A program made the position numbers and the translations under genes. This document shows, one piece after another, positions 14,101 to 41,026 of a DNA stretch of 64,000 nucleotides. Numbering within the stretch: position 1 is the first letter of the stretch; every line of letters starts with the position of its first letter. The stretch covers positions 1,697,480 through 1,761,479 of the forward strand of contig OU342817.1 in NCBI GenBank assembly GCA_910591455.2, written 5' to 3'. Origin of the DNA: Pholis gunnellus. Taxonomy: Eukaryota > Chordata > Actinopteri > Perciformes > Pholidae. The notes beneath the pieces were generated by a model that did no database searches, had not been told where the DNA came from, and was given only the letters and a program-made list of their open reading frames with translations.

Positions 14101-14875
14101 GCATCCTGCAGACCGGCCAGGAGCTCAAGCCGCTCCGGGACGAGCTCTACTGCCAGCTAATCAAGCAGACGGTGCGGCCGCCGCATCCCGGCAACCCCGG
14201 GAACCTCTGCAGCTGGAAGATCCTGACCTGCATGTCCTGCACCTTCGTCCCGACCAGGAGCATCCTCAGATACCTCAAGTTCCACCTGAAGAGGTATCGG
14301 CGTGTTCACAGATGGATTTCTGTCTCCAGAAAACGACAACTTGTCTTTACAGGTTAATCTGAAGATTGTTAATGATCCAAATCGCTTCCTCTGCAGAACT
14401 CGGGAGCTCCTACCCGGCTCGGAGATGGATCGTTACGCCGCCTTCGCCCTGGACTCCCTGAGGAAGACTCGAGCCAGAGAGAACGTCCCGTCGCAGGAGG
14501 AGATCCGCTCCATCGTGGCCCGGCAGGACATGAGCACCACGGTCCACTGCCACGGAGGAGGCTCCTGCAAGATCACCATCAACTCACACACAACAGCCGG
14601 AGAGGTGAGTGACGGGCGGTCCCTGGGCGGGTTCTATTTACAGACATGTTTGATTTCATCTGCACACTTTATGAAAGTACAGTTGTGGATTATGAGGCGT
14701 TGGTTTGTTTTTGTGTGTCAGGTGGTGGAGAAGCTGATCCGAGGTCTGGCCATGGAGGACAGCAGGAACATGTTTGCTCTGTTCGAACACAACGACACCA
14801 CGCAGAAAGCCATCGAGAGCCGCGCGGTGGTGGCCGACGTGCTCGCCAAGTTTGAAAAGTAAGCGTCGCGGCGTC

Positions 14876-14927
<52 letters not shown>

Positions 14928-16590
14928 TAAAACTAAAGTAATGTTCTGTGGTCTCCAGGCTTTCAGCCAGCTCAGACGAACGCAACACCGGATGGAAGTT
15001 TTACTTCAAGCTCTACTGCTTCTTAGACTCAGAGAATGTCCCCAAAGACAGCGTGGAGTTTGCCTTCATGTTTGAACAGGTAAGACACAATTCAAACAAA
15101 GATATGCAAGATATGGAAATTGAAGAACGAATGGTTTTGGTATTGTATCTTAAAGTATTGCTGTAGTTATGGTTCAAATCTCAGTTCATAATAAATCAGG
15201 TGTTTTATTTGGTGTATTGCACTAACTTACTGAGGCGGCAGCTCTGGAAACTCTATCTTACGTTGTTTTTTTGTCAACAGGCCCATGAAGCCGTCATCCG
15301 TGGTCAGTATCCGGGCCCCGAGGAGACTCTTCAGTTCCTGGCCGCCCTGAGGCTTCAGTACCTCCAGAGCGACCACGGCTCCCAGGCCAACGTCCCCGAG
15401 ATGTCCCTGGTGTTCCCCATGGCGCGGTTGCGGGCCCGGGTGCAGAACTCGGCCAAGACGTTCGCTCCCGGCGCCGGCTCGGCGGCCGACCGCCCGGGGA
15501 CCTCGGAGAGGAAGCGCTCGAGCTTCCTGGACGGAACGCTGAGGCGCAGCTTCAGGAGCGGCTCGCTGAGTCGGCAGAAGCTGGAGGAGGAGAACAGCCT
15601 GGAGGCGTGGGTGAGGGAGGAGGCGACGGCGGTGAGGACCAGCGTGATGGACAAGTGGAAGAAGCTGCAGGGGATGAACCAGGAGCAGGCCATGGTCAAG
15701 TACATGGCCGTGGTGAAGGAGTGGCAGGGATACGGATCCACGCTGTTCAACGTGGAGGTGAGGACAGAAAGAAAGTCCAACGTCTCTCAGTCAGCTCGCC
15801 CAATGTTTGCTACTTTGTTACGTAATTTTCAAATTCCAAACTTGGGCATTATTGGAATTCCTTTTCTTTCTTTTATTTATTCAGGGAATTAAAGTAAATA
15901 CTTAAAGCAACCTATAGGTTGTGATTTCATGTTTACATTAAACTGTGAATCTGACTCAGCGTATGAAAGGCCAGCGCTCACGCGTCTTGTTTCCGTCGTC
16001 TAGTGTCGGGACGGAGCGTTCCCCTCCGAGCTGTGGTTGGGCATCAGCCGGGAGGCCATATCGGTGTACAAGCGAGGGGAGCCGTGGCCTCTGGAGGTTT
16101 TCCCGTACGAACAGATTCTCTCCTTCGGAGCTCCGCTGGCCAACACCTACAAGATCGCCGTCGAGGGCCGAGAGCTGGTCTTTGAAACGCAAATGGTTCG
16201 TACGGCAAATTGTTTTCTCTACGTTGGAATAAATGATGTGAATTTTTGAAGGAGGTTCAGTAACGTCAGGACTTTCAAATCCTTTTTACGACAATATTCA
16301 CACGTCAAAGTTCGAGTCTACAGACAAATACTTCACTGTTTGGGCTTGAAGTGAGTTTTTATTTGTCATAAATTGCCGGTACGAGCAATACAGCATAGCA
16401 GCTACACATCAAAGTTGAGCTGATGTCAACTTTAATTTTAACTTTAACTCCTCCTCCTCCTCCTCCTCCTCCTCTGCAGGTCATGGACATCGCCAAGCTG
16501 ATGAAGGCCTACATCAGCATGATCGTCAAGAAGCGCTACAGCAACTGTCAGTCCGTCAGCAGCCACGGCAGCCAGTGCAGCGCCTGGTGA
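4613..16590 (+). CDS. myo10: Unconventional myosin-X, C-terminal 1,380 residues (gene runs in from the left)
   Basis: Filopodial plus-end motor. The window contains the neck and tail only. Twenty exons fit GT/AG rules and phase: 4613-4719, 4843-5094, 5499-5538, 6285-7256, 7545-7665, 7759-8002, 8751-8846, 9840-9933, 11280-11335, 11681-11823, 12269-12460, 12593-12750, 13242-13365, 13996-14293, 14397-14604, 14722-14858, 14959-15079, 15281-15757, 16004-16195, 16480-16590 (TGA). The lengths sum to 4,143 nt, exactly 1,381 codons. Order of domains: three IQ motifs, Glu/Arg single alpha helix, acidic/PEST segment, PH domain with a second PH inserted in it, a further PH, MyTH4, FERM. This order is specific to myosin-X. 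The motor domain must lie before base 1. The donor of the penultimate exon (ATG|GTTCGT) is weak. The exon model was built by eye; small exons could be missed, but the intact frame argues against it. Confidence 0.95.
6285..7256 (+). CDS. myo10: MYO10 large exon: coiled coil and acidic/PEST region
   Basis: A single 972-nt exon (324 codons, phase 0/0) codes for a helical stretch ending in the conserved block around SLNFDEIDECVRNIE, then EEEVDEGFEADDEAFKDSPN and SSEEDPY, and finally VGTYNSSGAYRFSSEG. These blocks are myosin-X hallmarks lying between the lever and the PH domains; the region includes the antiparallel coiled coil and PEST sequence. Near its start is an unusual segment: an alanine run (AAAAAAAASA, about 6358-6390) followed by EEPQSAESAEALEEASESDEA. 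This low-complexity acidic insert seems to have no counterpart in the mammalian protein as I remember it. Confidence 0.93.
7266..7445 (-). repeat. Dispersed teleost repeat, copy 2 (inverted relative to 1226-1390)
   Basis: The reverse complement of this intronic stretch repeats the sequence at 1226-1390 almost base for base, including GAGGAGTCGCCCCCTGGTGG and the segment around ATAGACTTCTATACAACCAG. I recall this as an abundant non-coding repeat in percomorph fish. It begins ten bases after the donor of the large MYO10 exon. Confidence 0.8.
7545..12750 (+). CDS. myo10: MYO10 exons for the split PH1, PH2 and PH3 domains
   Basis: Exons 7545-7665, 7759-8002, 8751-8846, 9840-9933, 11280-11335, 11681-11823, 12269-12460 and 12593-12750. 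The first PH starts near GGLMNTWKRRWCVLKDET, is interrupted by a complete PH (GWLHKKGGGSSTLSRRNWKR, then EIIDNTGKENG) and resumes with RPNSFVMITANRVLHCNA to the tryptophan of the last helix. A third PH begins at GWLHKEMRNSTKASLKLKKR (12269). PH domains of myosin-X bind PtdIns(3,4,5)P3 and target the motor to membrane. The intron before 9840 carries a 437-bp hexanucleotide repeat up to 14 nt from the acceptor. Confidence 0.93.
8003..8750 (+). other. MYO10 intron, AT-rich, no feature seen
   Basis: Intron inside the inserted PH domain. It holds short T-rich repeats of the type TTTTTATGGCAT/TACTATA between 8490 and 8640, and nothing that looks like a gene. Confidence 0.6.
9388..9824 (+). repeat. 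Hexanucleotide array (GAYGYT)n in MYO10 intron
   Basis: About 437 bp are built only from the hexamers GATGTT, GACGTT, GATGCT and GACGCT (twice GGCGTT). Both variable positions are C/T changes on this strand. Because the unit is 6 bp and lacks stops, the array is open in several frames on both strands and yields spurious Asp-Val, Leu-Met and Ser-Thr proteins. It ends 15 bases before the exon at 9840, so it replaces most of the normal upstream part of the acceptor. Confidence 0.95.
9934..11279 (+). other. MYO10 intron, no gene seen
   Basis: This intron contains a (TG)n tract at 11157-11187 and AT-rich unique-looking sequence. The acceptor at 11278-11279 is preceded by CCTCCCTCTGTCTCTTCAG. No other feature was recognised. 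Confidence 0.55.
11824..12268 (+). other. MYO10 intron, nothing recognised
   Basis: A 445-nt intron between the PH-coding exons. I see no repeat or RNA gene in it. Confidence 0.5.
12751..13995 (+). other. MYO10 introns around exon 13242-13365, nothing recognised
   Basis: Two introns (12751-13241 and 13366-13995) flanking the first MyTH4 exon. They are AT-rich and show no recognisable element. Confidence 0.5.
13242..16590 (+). CDS. myo10: MYO10 exons for MyTH4 and FERM cargo domains
   Basis: Exons 13242-13365, 13996-14293, 14397-14604, 14722-14858, 14959-15079, 15281-15757, 16004-16195 and 16480-16590. MyTH4 is visible as HPLHSPLLPLPYGD, IIQGILQTGQELKPLRDEL, YCQLIKQT and FHLKR. FERM follows: F1 lobe around CHGGGSCKITINSHTTAGE, VVEKLIRGLAMED and FAFMFEQ, then F2/F3 with GMNQEQAMVKYM and GAPLANTYKI. 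In the family this unit binds microtubules, integrin beta tails and netrin receptors. The protein ends IVKKRYSN...QCSAW with TGA at 16588-16590. The intron 14859-14958 is only 100 nt and about half of it is (GT)n. Confidence 0.93.
14881..14926 (+). repeat. (GT)n microsatellite filling a 100-nt MYO10 intron
   Basis: About 23 GT units lie in the intron 14859-14958 between FERM exons. Only about 20 nt precede the tract and about 32 nt follow it to the acceptor TGGTCTCCAG. Confidence 0.9.
16448..16474 (+). repeat. (CTC)n tract forming the acceptor of the last MYO10 exon
   Basis: About eight CTC units followed by TCTGCAG make the polypyrimidine tract and AG in front of the terminal coding exon at 16480. 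Confidence 0.85.
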
Positions 16591-17454
16591 ACGCCGCCCT
16601 TTGACCTTTTAAACTTTACGGCCGCCGGCCCGCAGCGCCCGGAGCGCGAGGGGTTCCGGCTGGGACGCCCGTCATCGGCGCTCTGGAGAGGGAAGCAGCT
16701 CGCAGCACATCTGACCGGTCAGACTGACTCTGTGGATGCTGGAGACAAACCTCGAGGCTCTTAACGTCTCAGCTCAAGATCAGTATTTTGAATGGTTTCG
16801 TTCCAAAACATGAAACATCCTCACCTGAGAGCTCAGAAGGAGATTTTATCCTGATGATGAATCAGCTGATAGTCGAGGGATGGAGCTCAAAATAAGACTT
16901 CTGCATCACATTTCTTTGGTTGCCAGCTTTTCAAAGGTTGTGTAACTAAACACCGACGACACCACGAGCCCCACTTTGTACAGAGTTGATAAATCATTTG
17001 AAGTAAAAGTTTCCTTTATTCATTTGCGTCTTGAAGCCCCGAAGAGCTCAAGAGCCTTCAAGCTTAAAGGTTTCATGAACGGGACGACGTCTACACAACT
17101 ACCAAAGGTTTCACAGAGAAACAGTCACTTATCCCGTAAAACGACACAAAGATAACACAAAGAAGTGCATCCAACATCAAAATAAAACCGCTTTAAAGTC
17201 AAAGTGGTTCGTAGCGTCGACTCCAACTAATGGAAGGAAGACGTTGATGAGGTCATTGAGCACAAAACACGATCACACAGAAACTAAATATACAAAACGA
17301 ACCATTGATCAAGTTTCTCCCAAAATCAAACCAGCTGAAGGTTTCCTGTGGGAGGACGGAGGCGTCTTGTTTTGGAATAAAACCGATTCTTCCCGATGCT
17401 AATGTGCTGTGACACGACACGGACTGTTGATTCAGGGCTTTGTGTTACCGAGGC

Positions 17455-17523
<69 letters not shown>

Positions 17524-18902
17524 TGAGATTAAAGAGACGTGTGTCTTACATGTAAAAACTAAAATAAGTAAAGCAGTTAGTTTCCTCTGCTTTGAACACT
17601 CTGGGACTCGACCTTCTATACGAACTCTCTTTAGGGACGATCTGCTCGCTGTGAATACGATGCATCTGTTCTCAGCGTTTTTTTAATTTGTGATCGATTG
17701 TTTTCGATGGATTTGCTGATGAAGTGCCTGTTGAAGCTGCAGCAGGACGAACTGAACGGGACTTCAGCCTGAGAGCTGCTCCCACGTCCCCCTGAAGCTC
17801 CCGATGTTCTATTCACGCTGCAGCCGCCGTCCAGCTACGCAAGTCCTTCAAGCTAAATTCTGTCCTTGTGACGGATCTGGTGGTTTCTTAATATGGGTGG
17901 TGCGTAGCAAAGCACGCACATCCACAGTCTTCAGTTTGGATTTGTGCCATTTATCACATTTACTCTCCGAATCTACACAAACACCAACACAGCAGCTCAA
18001 CTTCCTCTTTTTAAAAACCTCTTTGGCCGCAAGAGACCAGATCCCGCTGAGGACACAGAAATGGTTCCAAAGAAATAAAACCTAAAGTACATAATGTAAA
18101 ATGATGAACCTTTGTCCATCCAAACTGTTAATTTCTCTTTTGTAATTTTATATGATTTTTTCTACCAACATGAAATACATTCATTGTTATTTATCTGAAT
18201 GTAAACGGATCATTTAACACTTTCTCAATTAATTCTCCATAATGTACATAATGACATCATGAAACTACATTTACTGCATTCAGCATTTAATCTGTGTTCG
18301 CTGCTGTTAATAGAACCAGGAACGTGTTTTCAATCAGCCACTAAAACCACTCGTTTCCATCATTATTGTTTGAATTGCAGCGACACAAACGTCCCCTTTA
18401 ATCTGCAGTCATCGATCACTGATTCATACATCATGTTTGGGGCTGTTTGAATATTATGGTCTGTTTTTTCTTGCTAAATAATAACCCTGCATAGTCATTC
18501 TTCTATTTTGACCCCCAATGGTTCTGTTCTTTAGTACATAAATACTATTCCACACTTACAAGCACTTAAAAAATGCACCAAAGCCACAAAACACGACAGA
18601 AAGACAGAATTGTCATTTTCACTGAACCGTGCAGGTGAAGCACAGCTCTGGTGCCGTAAAGGCTTTAAAACACGAGGCAATGATTGAACATTATGATGAT
18701 AAATAAGTGGATTTTGATGCGAGGACTTGCTGAGCTGGACTGTGTGCAGCGTAACATTCCTACAACATTTCACTGGAGCTCCGCGGGCGGCAGATCCATC
18801 CAAAGACGCGTGTGCAGGATTCTCCCACGGTGCCTTGTTGTATATTGTGTACACTTCTATTGTTTTCCATGTGTGGTTTCTGTTTCTTTTGGTATAATGT
18901 GC

Positions 18903-18942
<40 letters not shown>

Positions 18943-19095
18943 CATGGCTGTACATTTTATACTGCGAGTCTTTGCCTTCTAATTTTCCTCCTGAATGATG
19001 ACGATGTGGTGATTTTTCTCTACTGCTCTCCTGTTTAATCTGCATCAGCTGTGTTGTGTATTGAACGGATGATTCTAACAATAAACGATTACGAG
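16591..19095 (+). other. myo10: MYO10 3' untranslated region
   Basis: No coding sequence follows the TGA at 16588-16590. A canonical AATAAA lies at 19080-19085, followed by a GT-rich stretch (GAGTTTTATGTTCGG), which fits a cleavage site near 19.1 kb and a 3'UTR of about 2.5 kb. Inside it are a (GT)n tract at 17456-17519 and a (TA)n tract at 18910-18935. The end is inferred from the signal only. Confidence 0.6.
19080..19085 (+). terminator. Candidate MYO10 polyadenylation signal AATAAA
   Basis: This hexamer lies before T/GT-rich sequence and 2.5 kb after the MYO10 stop. No coding sequence intervenes on this strand. Other weaker hexamers earlier in the 3'UTR could also be used. Confidence 0.5.
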
Positions 19096-19204
19096 AGGAG
19101 TTTTATGTTCGGAGTACTTTCTAATGAATTAGATTGAGGTCAGTTTGGTGCCAGAGACTCGGCGCACAGGACAGAGACAGACAGTCGCGGAGTGATGACG
19201 TCAC

Positions 19205-19242
19205 AAACTGTGACATCATGAAAAATGATGATGTCACAGTTT
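19205..19242. repeat. Perfect inverted repeat just past MYO10
   Basis: The arms AAACTGTGACATCAT (19205-19219) and ATGATGTCACAGTTT (19228-19242) are exact reverse complements around an 8-nt loop. They sit 120 bases after the proposed MYO10 poly(A) signal, between the two tail-to-tail genes. Confidence 0.85.
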
Positions 19243-19804
19243 CAGCTCTCAGAAAAGGTGCCATCGTGACATCAGGCAAATAACCCACGCTGCTCTCTGT
19301 GTATATAAATATTCTTTATACATCACATCCATGTTACATTCAAAAGAAATAGAAATACAGCCGACAGCAAGAGTCACATTCAAGTCATGTCTGTGCTGTT
19401 GCACTGAGACGTCGTTTGCAGCCTCATGAGGCACCAAAAAAAACAACAAAGAATCCAAAATGACCCGAGGGTCGAGAACACAACCACAAACCCCAAAACC
19501 CCACGACCCAAACCCCACGACCCAAACCCCACGGGGCTCCTGGAGGCTCCACAGAACAGATCAAAACCCACAATCTTTAACGGCAGGATTCATTCCAGGA
19601 TAAGTCATCCGAGTACCAAGTTAAAAAAATGACAGAAAACGTCCGTATTTGCCGCTTGCATTGTCGACTGAAACTGAAACCTCGATATCTGTCTGACATC
19701 AGCTGGTTTTGTGCTCATTTACAATCTGTTTAAATCTCTGAATCCTGCGTCCTTCCTACTTTTTTAGCTTGATATTGTGTTCATGTTAACAGATTTTCTG
19801 GTTC

Positions 19805-20360
19805 GGAAGATTTGCCAGCAGGGATGTAGCGATACCGATGCCAGTTTGGCGTATCAATCAAATATTCTGCTCGTGTACTTATACTCTAAATAAATCTATT
19901 CCGATACTTTTCGGCAATGTGACGTTAACCTCTCGTATCTCAGCAGTTTGGAGTCATATTTTAGGATAAGCAATGATGACAAAAGTGGAGCAGATTGCAA
20001 ATGGCGCTCTATTTGTATCAGGAAAACACAAAGTTTCATATCCCATTGGTAACAGAAAGTGAGGATAATATGATGAAAATAAAACGTGTTTTTAAAGTCA
20101 TTCTTAGAGCTGTGATGGTATTACCTACTCATAGGGGTACTTGGTATCGGCAAGTACCCAAATGTAAGTACTTGTACTTTGTCTGAAAGTGGGACGGGAG
20201 CGTTCCTAGTTGCCATGAAGCAGTTTTTTGTCCTACTCTGCCTCTGATTGGCTGACCCTGATGTTATAACAATCTCACTCCTCATGCCTGAAGTTAACCA
20301 ACCCAACCAAGAGGAGTACGAGCCAATCAGAGGCGGCGTAGGGCGGGGCATTTGTAATTT
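19805..20360. repeat. Probable decayed dispersed repeats between MYO10 and MARCHF11
   Basis: The text around GGTATCGGCAAGTACCCAAA (20145-20165), continuing AGTACTTGTACTTTG, resembles an abundant fish repeat I remember. A separate inverted pair, CCTCTGATTGGCT (20239-20251) and AGCCAATCAGAGG (20321-20333), encloses about 70 bp and looks like a short MITE. I cannot name the families without a library search. Confidence 0.4.
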
Positions 20361-20821
20361 AGCTTCCGGGAACAGTTAACTTATTGTTTATCACGTAGAT
20401 CAAACAAATTAGGCCAAAAGTCTACTTTTACTTTGACTTTCTGAGCAATTTTTCCATCGTCATTCTTTATGGATGTAGCCAGGAGGCTAACTATGGGATG
20501 GCTGAGTGCTGAGTGATGGTGTCAATAGTTCTACATCTGATCATCTTTCTGTCCCACATGACATGAATGCTGCACAATGTCCAGGAAAAAGAAAGGTGAT
20601 TGTGGTAATAATGTAAATAATAAAACACAGAGACAAAAACACCACATGTGAGTTCATTTAACTGTTGAGATAGTTTTGGGGGACCAGCCCCAGAGCAGAC
20701 AACCAAACCTGCAGAAAAAAACCCCAAAACAACAGATTGTTGGATATTATAAATTACCCAGAAAAAGCCCATATTGTTGCCACCAGGTGCGAACCATCAG
20801 ACGCATAAACACCGCCCGGTG

Positions 20822-33533
<12,712 letters not shown>

Positions 33534-34100
33534 GATCAAATGAAAAGTCGAGATAAAAATGGCATAGATGCCACCCCGACGGCTCACACGGTAATCCACC
33601 ACCACTGCGACGCCGGGGACGTGATGCAGCCTTTGGGCTCCCAGATATATGCCTCCCCTCCGTGGATACCGAGCCGAAGCGTGCTCCTGTAGCCGAAACT
33701 ATGGTGTGGTAGCCTGGAGGAGCTGCGGATCAGCGGCCGGACCCCCCCGGTTCAGCAGCGCGTCGGTCGGCTGGAACCGCCTCATGCGCTCCGGAGACCC
33801 GGGGAGCATTTCCAAGCAGCCTCCATGCATCGCCGCGGGGACTCAGACGTCCGGATTCCCCCTCTTCCTCTTCCCTTCCTCCTCCTCCTCCTCCCCCGCC
33901 TCTTTAGTCCCCACCAAGGACGCGTGAGGAAGACCACAGGACGACCCGGGTTGAAACCCCCCCAACCTGATGTGGGCGAGAATTCACCCTGCTGACGGGC
34001 TCTTGAGCAAGAATCCTCAAGCTGCAAGTTCTCAGACGAGTCTTGCACCTCTCAGGAAGCAGAAAAGGACAATTCCCCCCGGGGAGAATGACCAATCAAT
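33534..34100 (-). promoter_or_regulatory. MARCHF11 5' flank, GC-richer, probable 5'UTR/promoter
   Basis: The 500 bases before the MARCHF11 ATG are clearly richer in G+C and CpG than the surroundings (for example GGCCGGACCCCCCCGGTTCA near 33737), as expected of a vertebrate promoter region. No TATA box or start site can be fixed from sequence. Confidence 0.4.
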
Positions 34101-37100
34101 GACTTTATTATCCCATTAATACGATGAGGAGGAGATCACTTTCCAGACCCGCGCACCACTAGACTTCTGCACAGCATGAGCTGCATGATGTTCCCAGCAG
34201 CAGCAGCCCGGTCCGCCCATCCACAGAGACCATGCAGGCTGAGCCCACTTCATGTGGTGCGATGTGGAGACCCGCAGCCCCCCCCCCCGTGGTAAAGGGG
34301 AACCTGCTGTCAAAGGGTGGCGGCTTGAAACGTCTGTGAATGTTAAAATGTTAAAGAGGCACATCAGCCCATAAATGATGCTGTTGCCTCTGAAGCTTGA
34401 GGCTCTCTGAAGTTGGTTGATGGAGAACTTTAGGGGGTGAGATAAACCACCATTTAACTTAAAGCCCATAGACACACAGAGCATTTGACCCTCTGAAGTG
34501 CCTTTGAGCAAAACAGTCGTTCAAACTCAGCAGCAGCTCTGGAACACGTCACAATAACGATCAGTCAACATATTTGATTCGATCAGTTAAGGCGAGCTGT
34601 CACTGGTGGACTTCTTCAGCGAGGAGAGGTGGTCTCCTGCCACCAAACCCACATGTTCATTATGAATCACTCTAATGGATCATTACTCAGATAAACTGTC
34701 CAATTCAAATGACAGAAACTGACAAATCTGACAATCCAACGAATTAAGAGGAAAAAAAACAGCTTCAACAGCAGCAGAAGCTGGAACCAAATATGTGTTA
34801 CTTTATTAAACGTGTAATTTCTTATCAATTAGATTAAATTAAATTAAATTTAAAAATATAAAGTGCTGTTGTGGCATTGAGATGATGCAGATGTTAGAAG
34901 TTAGTTATGATTAAACACATGTACGTACCGTAAGGAGAGCAGAGTCTGCAGCGTTAACATCTGGAACACTTCGTCCATTTGAGCCGATTTCAAATGTTTC
35001 ATAAAGTAAATCGAGTTTAATAGAAACCTTTCAAAGATAACGTCTCACTTTAACAAGCACATTTCACTCAACTTCACCCGGACGATAAGATCTAGTGGTG
35101 CAACATATTATTGGATGGACCAAATATCCAGGAAAGCAGGAAGAACCGTTCCTCAATGGATCAATAACAACACACATAATAAATCAAGCTCCGTGTTATT
35201 AACTGCATTCAAAGTGAGCTACAAAGAGGAGACACGTTGAAATAAATGACTAAAAGTAAAGGATAAACATCTGAAGACTGTGTTATTGTAATATCTATAT
35301 TAAAGTCATTAGTTTAAACAGCAGCTTCCACCAGGAGCCCACAGGACGAGTTAGTTTGAGACAAATAATAAAAGCTTATTTCTGCTTCCAGCTACATGAT
35401 GATGTCACAAACCATTTACACTAAAGGGCTTAAAATAAAGTGTTGCTAACCCAGAACCTTCGTCGGTGAATCATTTGTCGGAGGAATCTTCTCTCTCTCT
35501 CTCTTTTGAGGAAGTCTATCACTTTCCGGGGAGCGGGCCAGTAATGGACTCTAATGCAACAAAGGAAATGATCCACTCATGTCCAATCACTACCTACGAG
35601 GCACCGATCAATACCAGGTCCCCGGGGGCCCCGGAGGGAGACCGGGCATCGTGCTGAGAGCAGGGAGGGCCGGGCCAACGGCCTCCGTTGGGTTTAGGAG
35701 GCTGAGACGTCTCAGAGTTCACTTTTGGGTTCTTCTGTCGGCTCGTGTGGCGTCTCTCCGTCTAATCTTTATTAAGGAGTTCATGCTGCGCTCTTCTTAT
35801 ACAGGAAATACATCAAATCAACTGTTAACAACCAAACTGTGTTCGTCTGAGAAGAACACGTTCGGAAAGTCACCCTGTATCAAGGCTTTATAAACGAACA
35901 ACTACTTACGTTATTAATGCTTAATAAATAATTCACTAACGCTTTATACAGCCGTTAAAAGCCATTAATAGGAACGTTTGTGTTGCCAAGCTGTGAAAAA
36001 ATACCTTTTACTGTCTTCAGCTGGATTTATCAATAATAAATCAGCAAAAGGTTGCATGCGTCTTAATATTTAATAAGCCAAGAAGTCCGTAGTTATACAT
36101 GTAAGATACTAAAAGAGCTGCAACTTGACAGCTAAACGCTAACGTCAGCATGCTAACGAGCTCAAAATAAGAACATTAACGACATTAAGCAGGTTTCATG
36201 TTTAACACAAAGCTGAACCTGAAGGGAGCGCCGTCATGTGTTGCAGGTATTTGGTTTATAACTGGTATTTGACTTAATGACGGCAGGAGAGGAAGACGAG
36301 GGATGAAGACAGTCTGCAGGATTCATCCTCAGGGGAGAATTAATGTCTTTACTACATTTAATGTCAATCCATCTGATAGTTGTTGAACCGGCCCATTTTC
36401 TCCAAGATTTTCTTTTGGACCAACAGGAAACAGAAGAGGGAGCCAATCAGGACGAAGTCGAGCTGTGATCCAAGACTCAAATCTGTCCAATCAGGAGTCC
36501 TGATTCAGGACAGCTTCCAGCAGCAGAGACTAAAAGAATAAATAAATGAAAACTCCTCGAGGACGCTTTACTGGATTTGCATAAAAGAACGCTGCTGCTG
36601 TTTGGCAACTCAGCCCATCTTTACGTTAATCAGTTCACGTACTTCACCTTCTAACTGTATCTATTGTCAGAATACGGTGAAGAACTGGAGCAGATTTGAA
36701 GGCAACATTTGAAACAGTGAACGTGAGAAAATGAAGTAAATCAACAGCTCGTCTTAAATGTTCCTTCTCAGCCTTCACTCCCATGATTCCAGTGCTAATG
36801 CCTCTCAGCCCGACTCGTCCTCATCAATTAGTCTCCTTCTCGCCGTCGGCCTGTCTGCAGAGCCCCCCCCCCCCCCCCCCCCGCTCTGTTTTTCCTGTTG
36901 ACCCTGTCAAACAGTGCGTAGTGTGCGGGCAGAGTGCCATAAACCATCGCGCCGCAAACACTCTCCCAGCCTGCAAAATAAATAAATAAATCAAACAGGA
37001 AGTGGAGCGCCATCCCTGCCAGAGATAAAGTGGAGGACCACAAACAAATGGAGCGACTGAGCTCGTTAGAGGGTTGGTGTGGTGGGTCAGCATCCGGCCA

Positions 37101-37505
37101 CCGTCAGCTTTCCATGACATCATCTGCACGAGTCCATCGATGAAGCTGACGCACATGAAGAGAGAGAGAGACGACACCGGGACGATGAAGACGAGCACGA
37201 GCTTTACCGATAGTCCTGTTCCATGACACGGTCACGATAACACGTGGAACATGTGACCCACAGACGCTCCTCAGGTGGATCCTGAAGATCCACATTGAGG
37301 AACCTGTTTTATTACCACGTAAACTATATTCATGAGCATTAAGAGCAGCGTGAGAAGCGTCTCTGATGAAACAATCAACGGGCTTTGCAGAGCTGAATGT
37401 TCCTTTGTTTGCAGTAAAGACGTTAAATCAACACACAGGTGGTTTAGTGACGTCACCGGCTGTCCTGGTCTTGACTGGTCCTCTTTGAGACCTTCACATT
37501 GTGGT

Positions 37506-37543
37506 CTAGCACCAGGATCTAGTGCTCCAGATCCTGGTGCTAG
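37506..37543. repeat. Perfect 15-bp hairpin downstream of ZNF622
   Basis: CTAGCACCAGGATCT (37506-37520) and AGATCCTGGTGCTAG (37529-37543) are exact complements around an 8-nt loop. Confidence 0.85.
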
Positions 37544-37729
37544 TGTTCAACACTGAGCAAATCTCATATTTGACCGTTAAAAAAAATCGAAATACATCGG
37601 CCTAAAGTAGCATGAAACATGTTAAATTGTGTCCGACAGAATAAACTTTAGACTTTAGTTCTTCCACCTGAAAACAAAGAATAAGTGTTATTTAAAGAAG
37701 ACGGCCGTGTGTCCAATAAATATGAACCA

Positions 37730-37748
37730 TTTATTCTGTTGATTTATT
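37730..37748 (-). terminator. Candidate ZNF622 polyadenylation signals
   Basis: Two AATAAA hexamers on the minus strand, about 420-440 nt after the ZNF622 stop codon. Position and strand fit; no transcript evidence. Confidence 0.4.
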
Positions 37749-38163
37749 ACGAGCACATTTAATCACAGCGATGTCATCATGTCAGTTAAAAAAGAAAAGA
37801 AAAGTGTGTTACGTAACTGAACCGAGTCAAAAACAGCGACATCACTTCTTCAGGTTGATCTTCAGTTTCAGAAATGATTTTTATAAATGTGTTGTTTGCA
37901 GTGGAGCACGTTCACAGAGACCGAGCTGGACGTTTGGTTTCCTACGAGGAACAAACGTAAAACTGCTCTTCAGACGAGAAGAAGCAGCGAGTGAAGACGT
38001 CCTCCATCAAACAAACCTCTCACCGGCACGGCTGCTTCCTTCACACACAGCGAACCCCACGACGCAGCGGCGTTCTGCACTCAAAGTCTTGTTGGCTGGA
38101 ATGATGTAACAAAGACCGTCGACCGGTCCTCGTCCCCTGCTGGGTTCCTTCTCCGGTCCCGGT

Positions 38164-41020
<2,857 letters not shown>

Positions 41021-41026
41021 TGCGAC

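Larger units (their letters stand above)
34101..38163. other. Intergenic region between ZNF622 and MARCHF11
   Basis: No gene was recognised. Present are a poly-C run (36866-36883), short A/T repeats, a perfect hairpin (37506-37543) and, toward ZNF622, TTTATT hexamers (37730-37735 and 37743-37748), which are AATAAA on the minus strand and could end the ZNF622 transcript. Confidence 0.5.
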
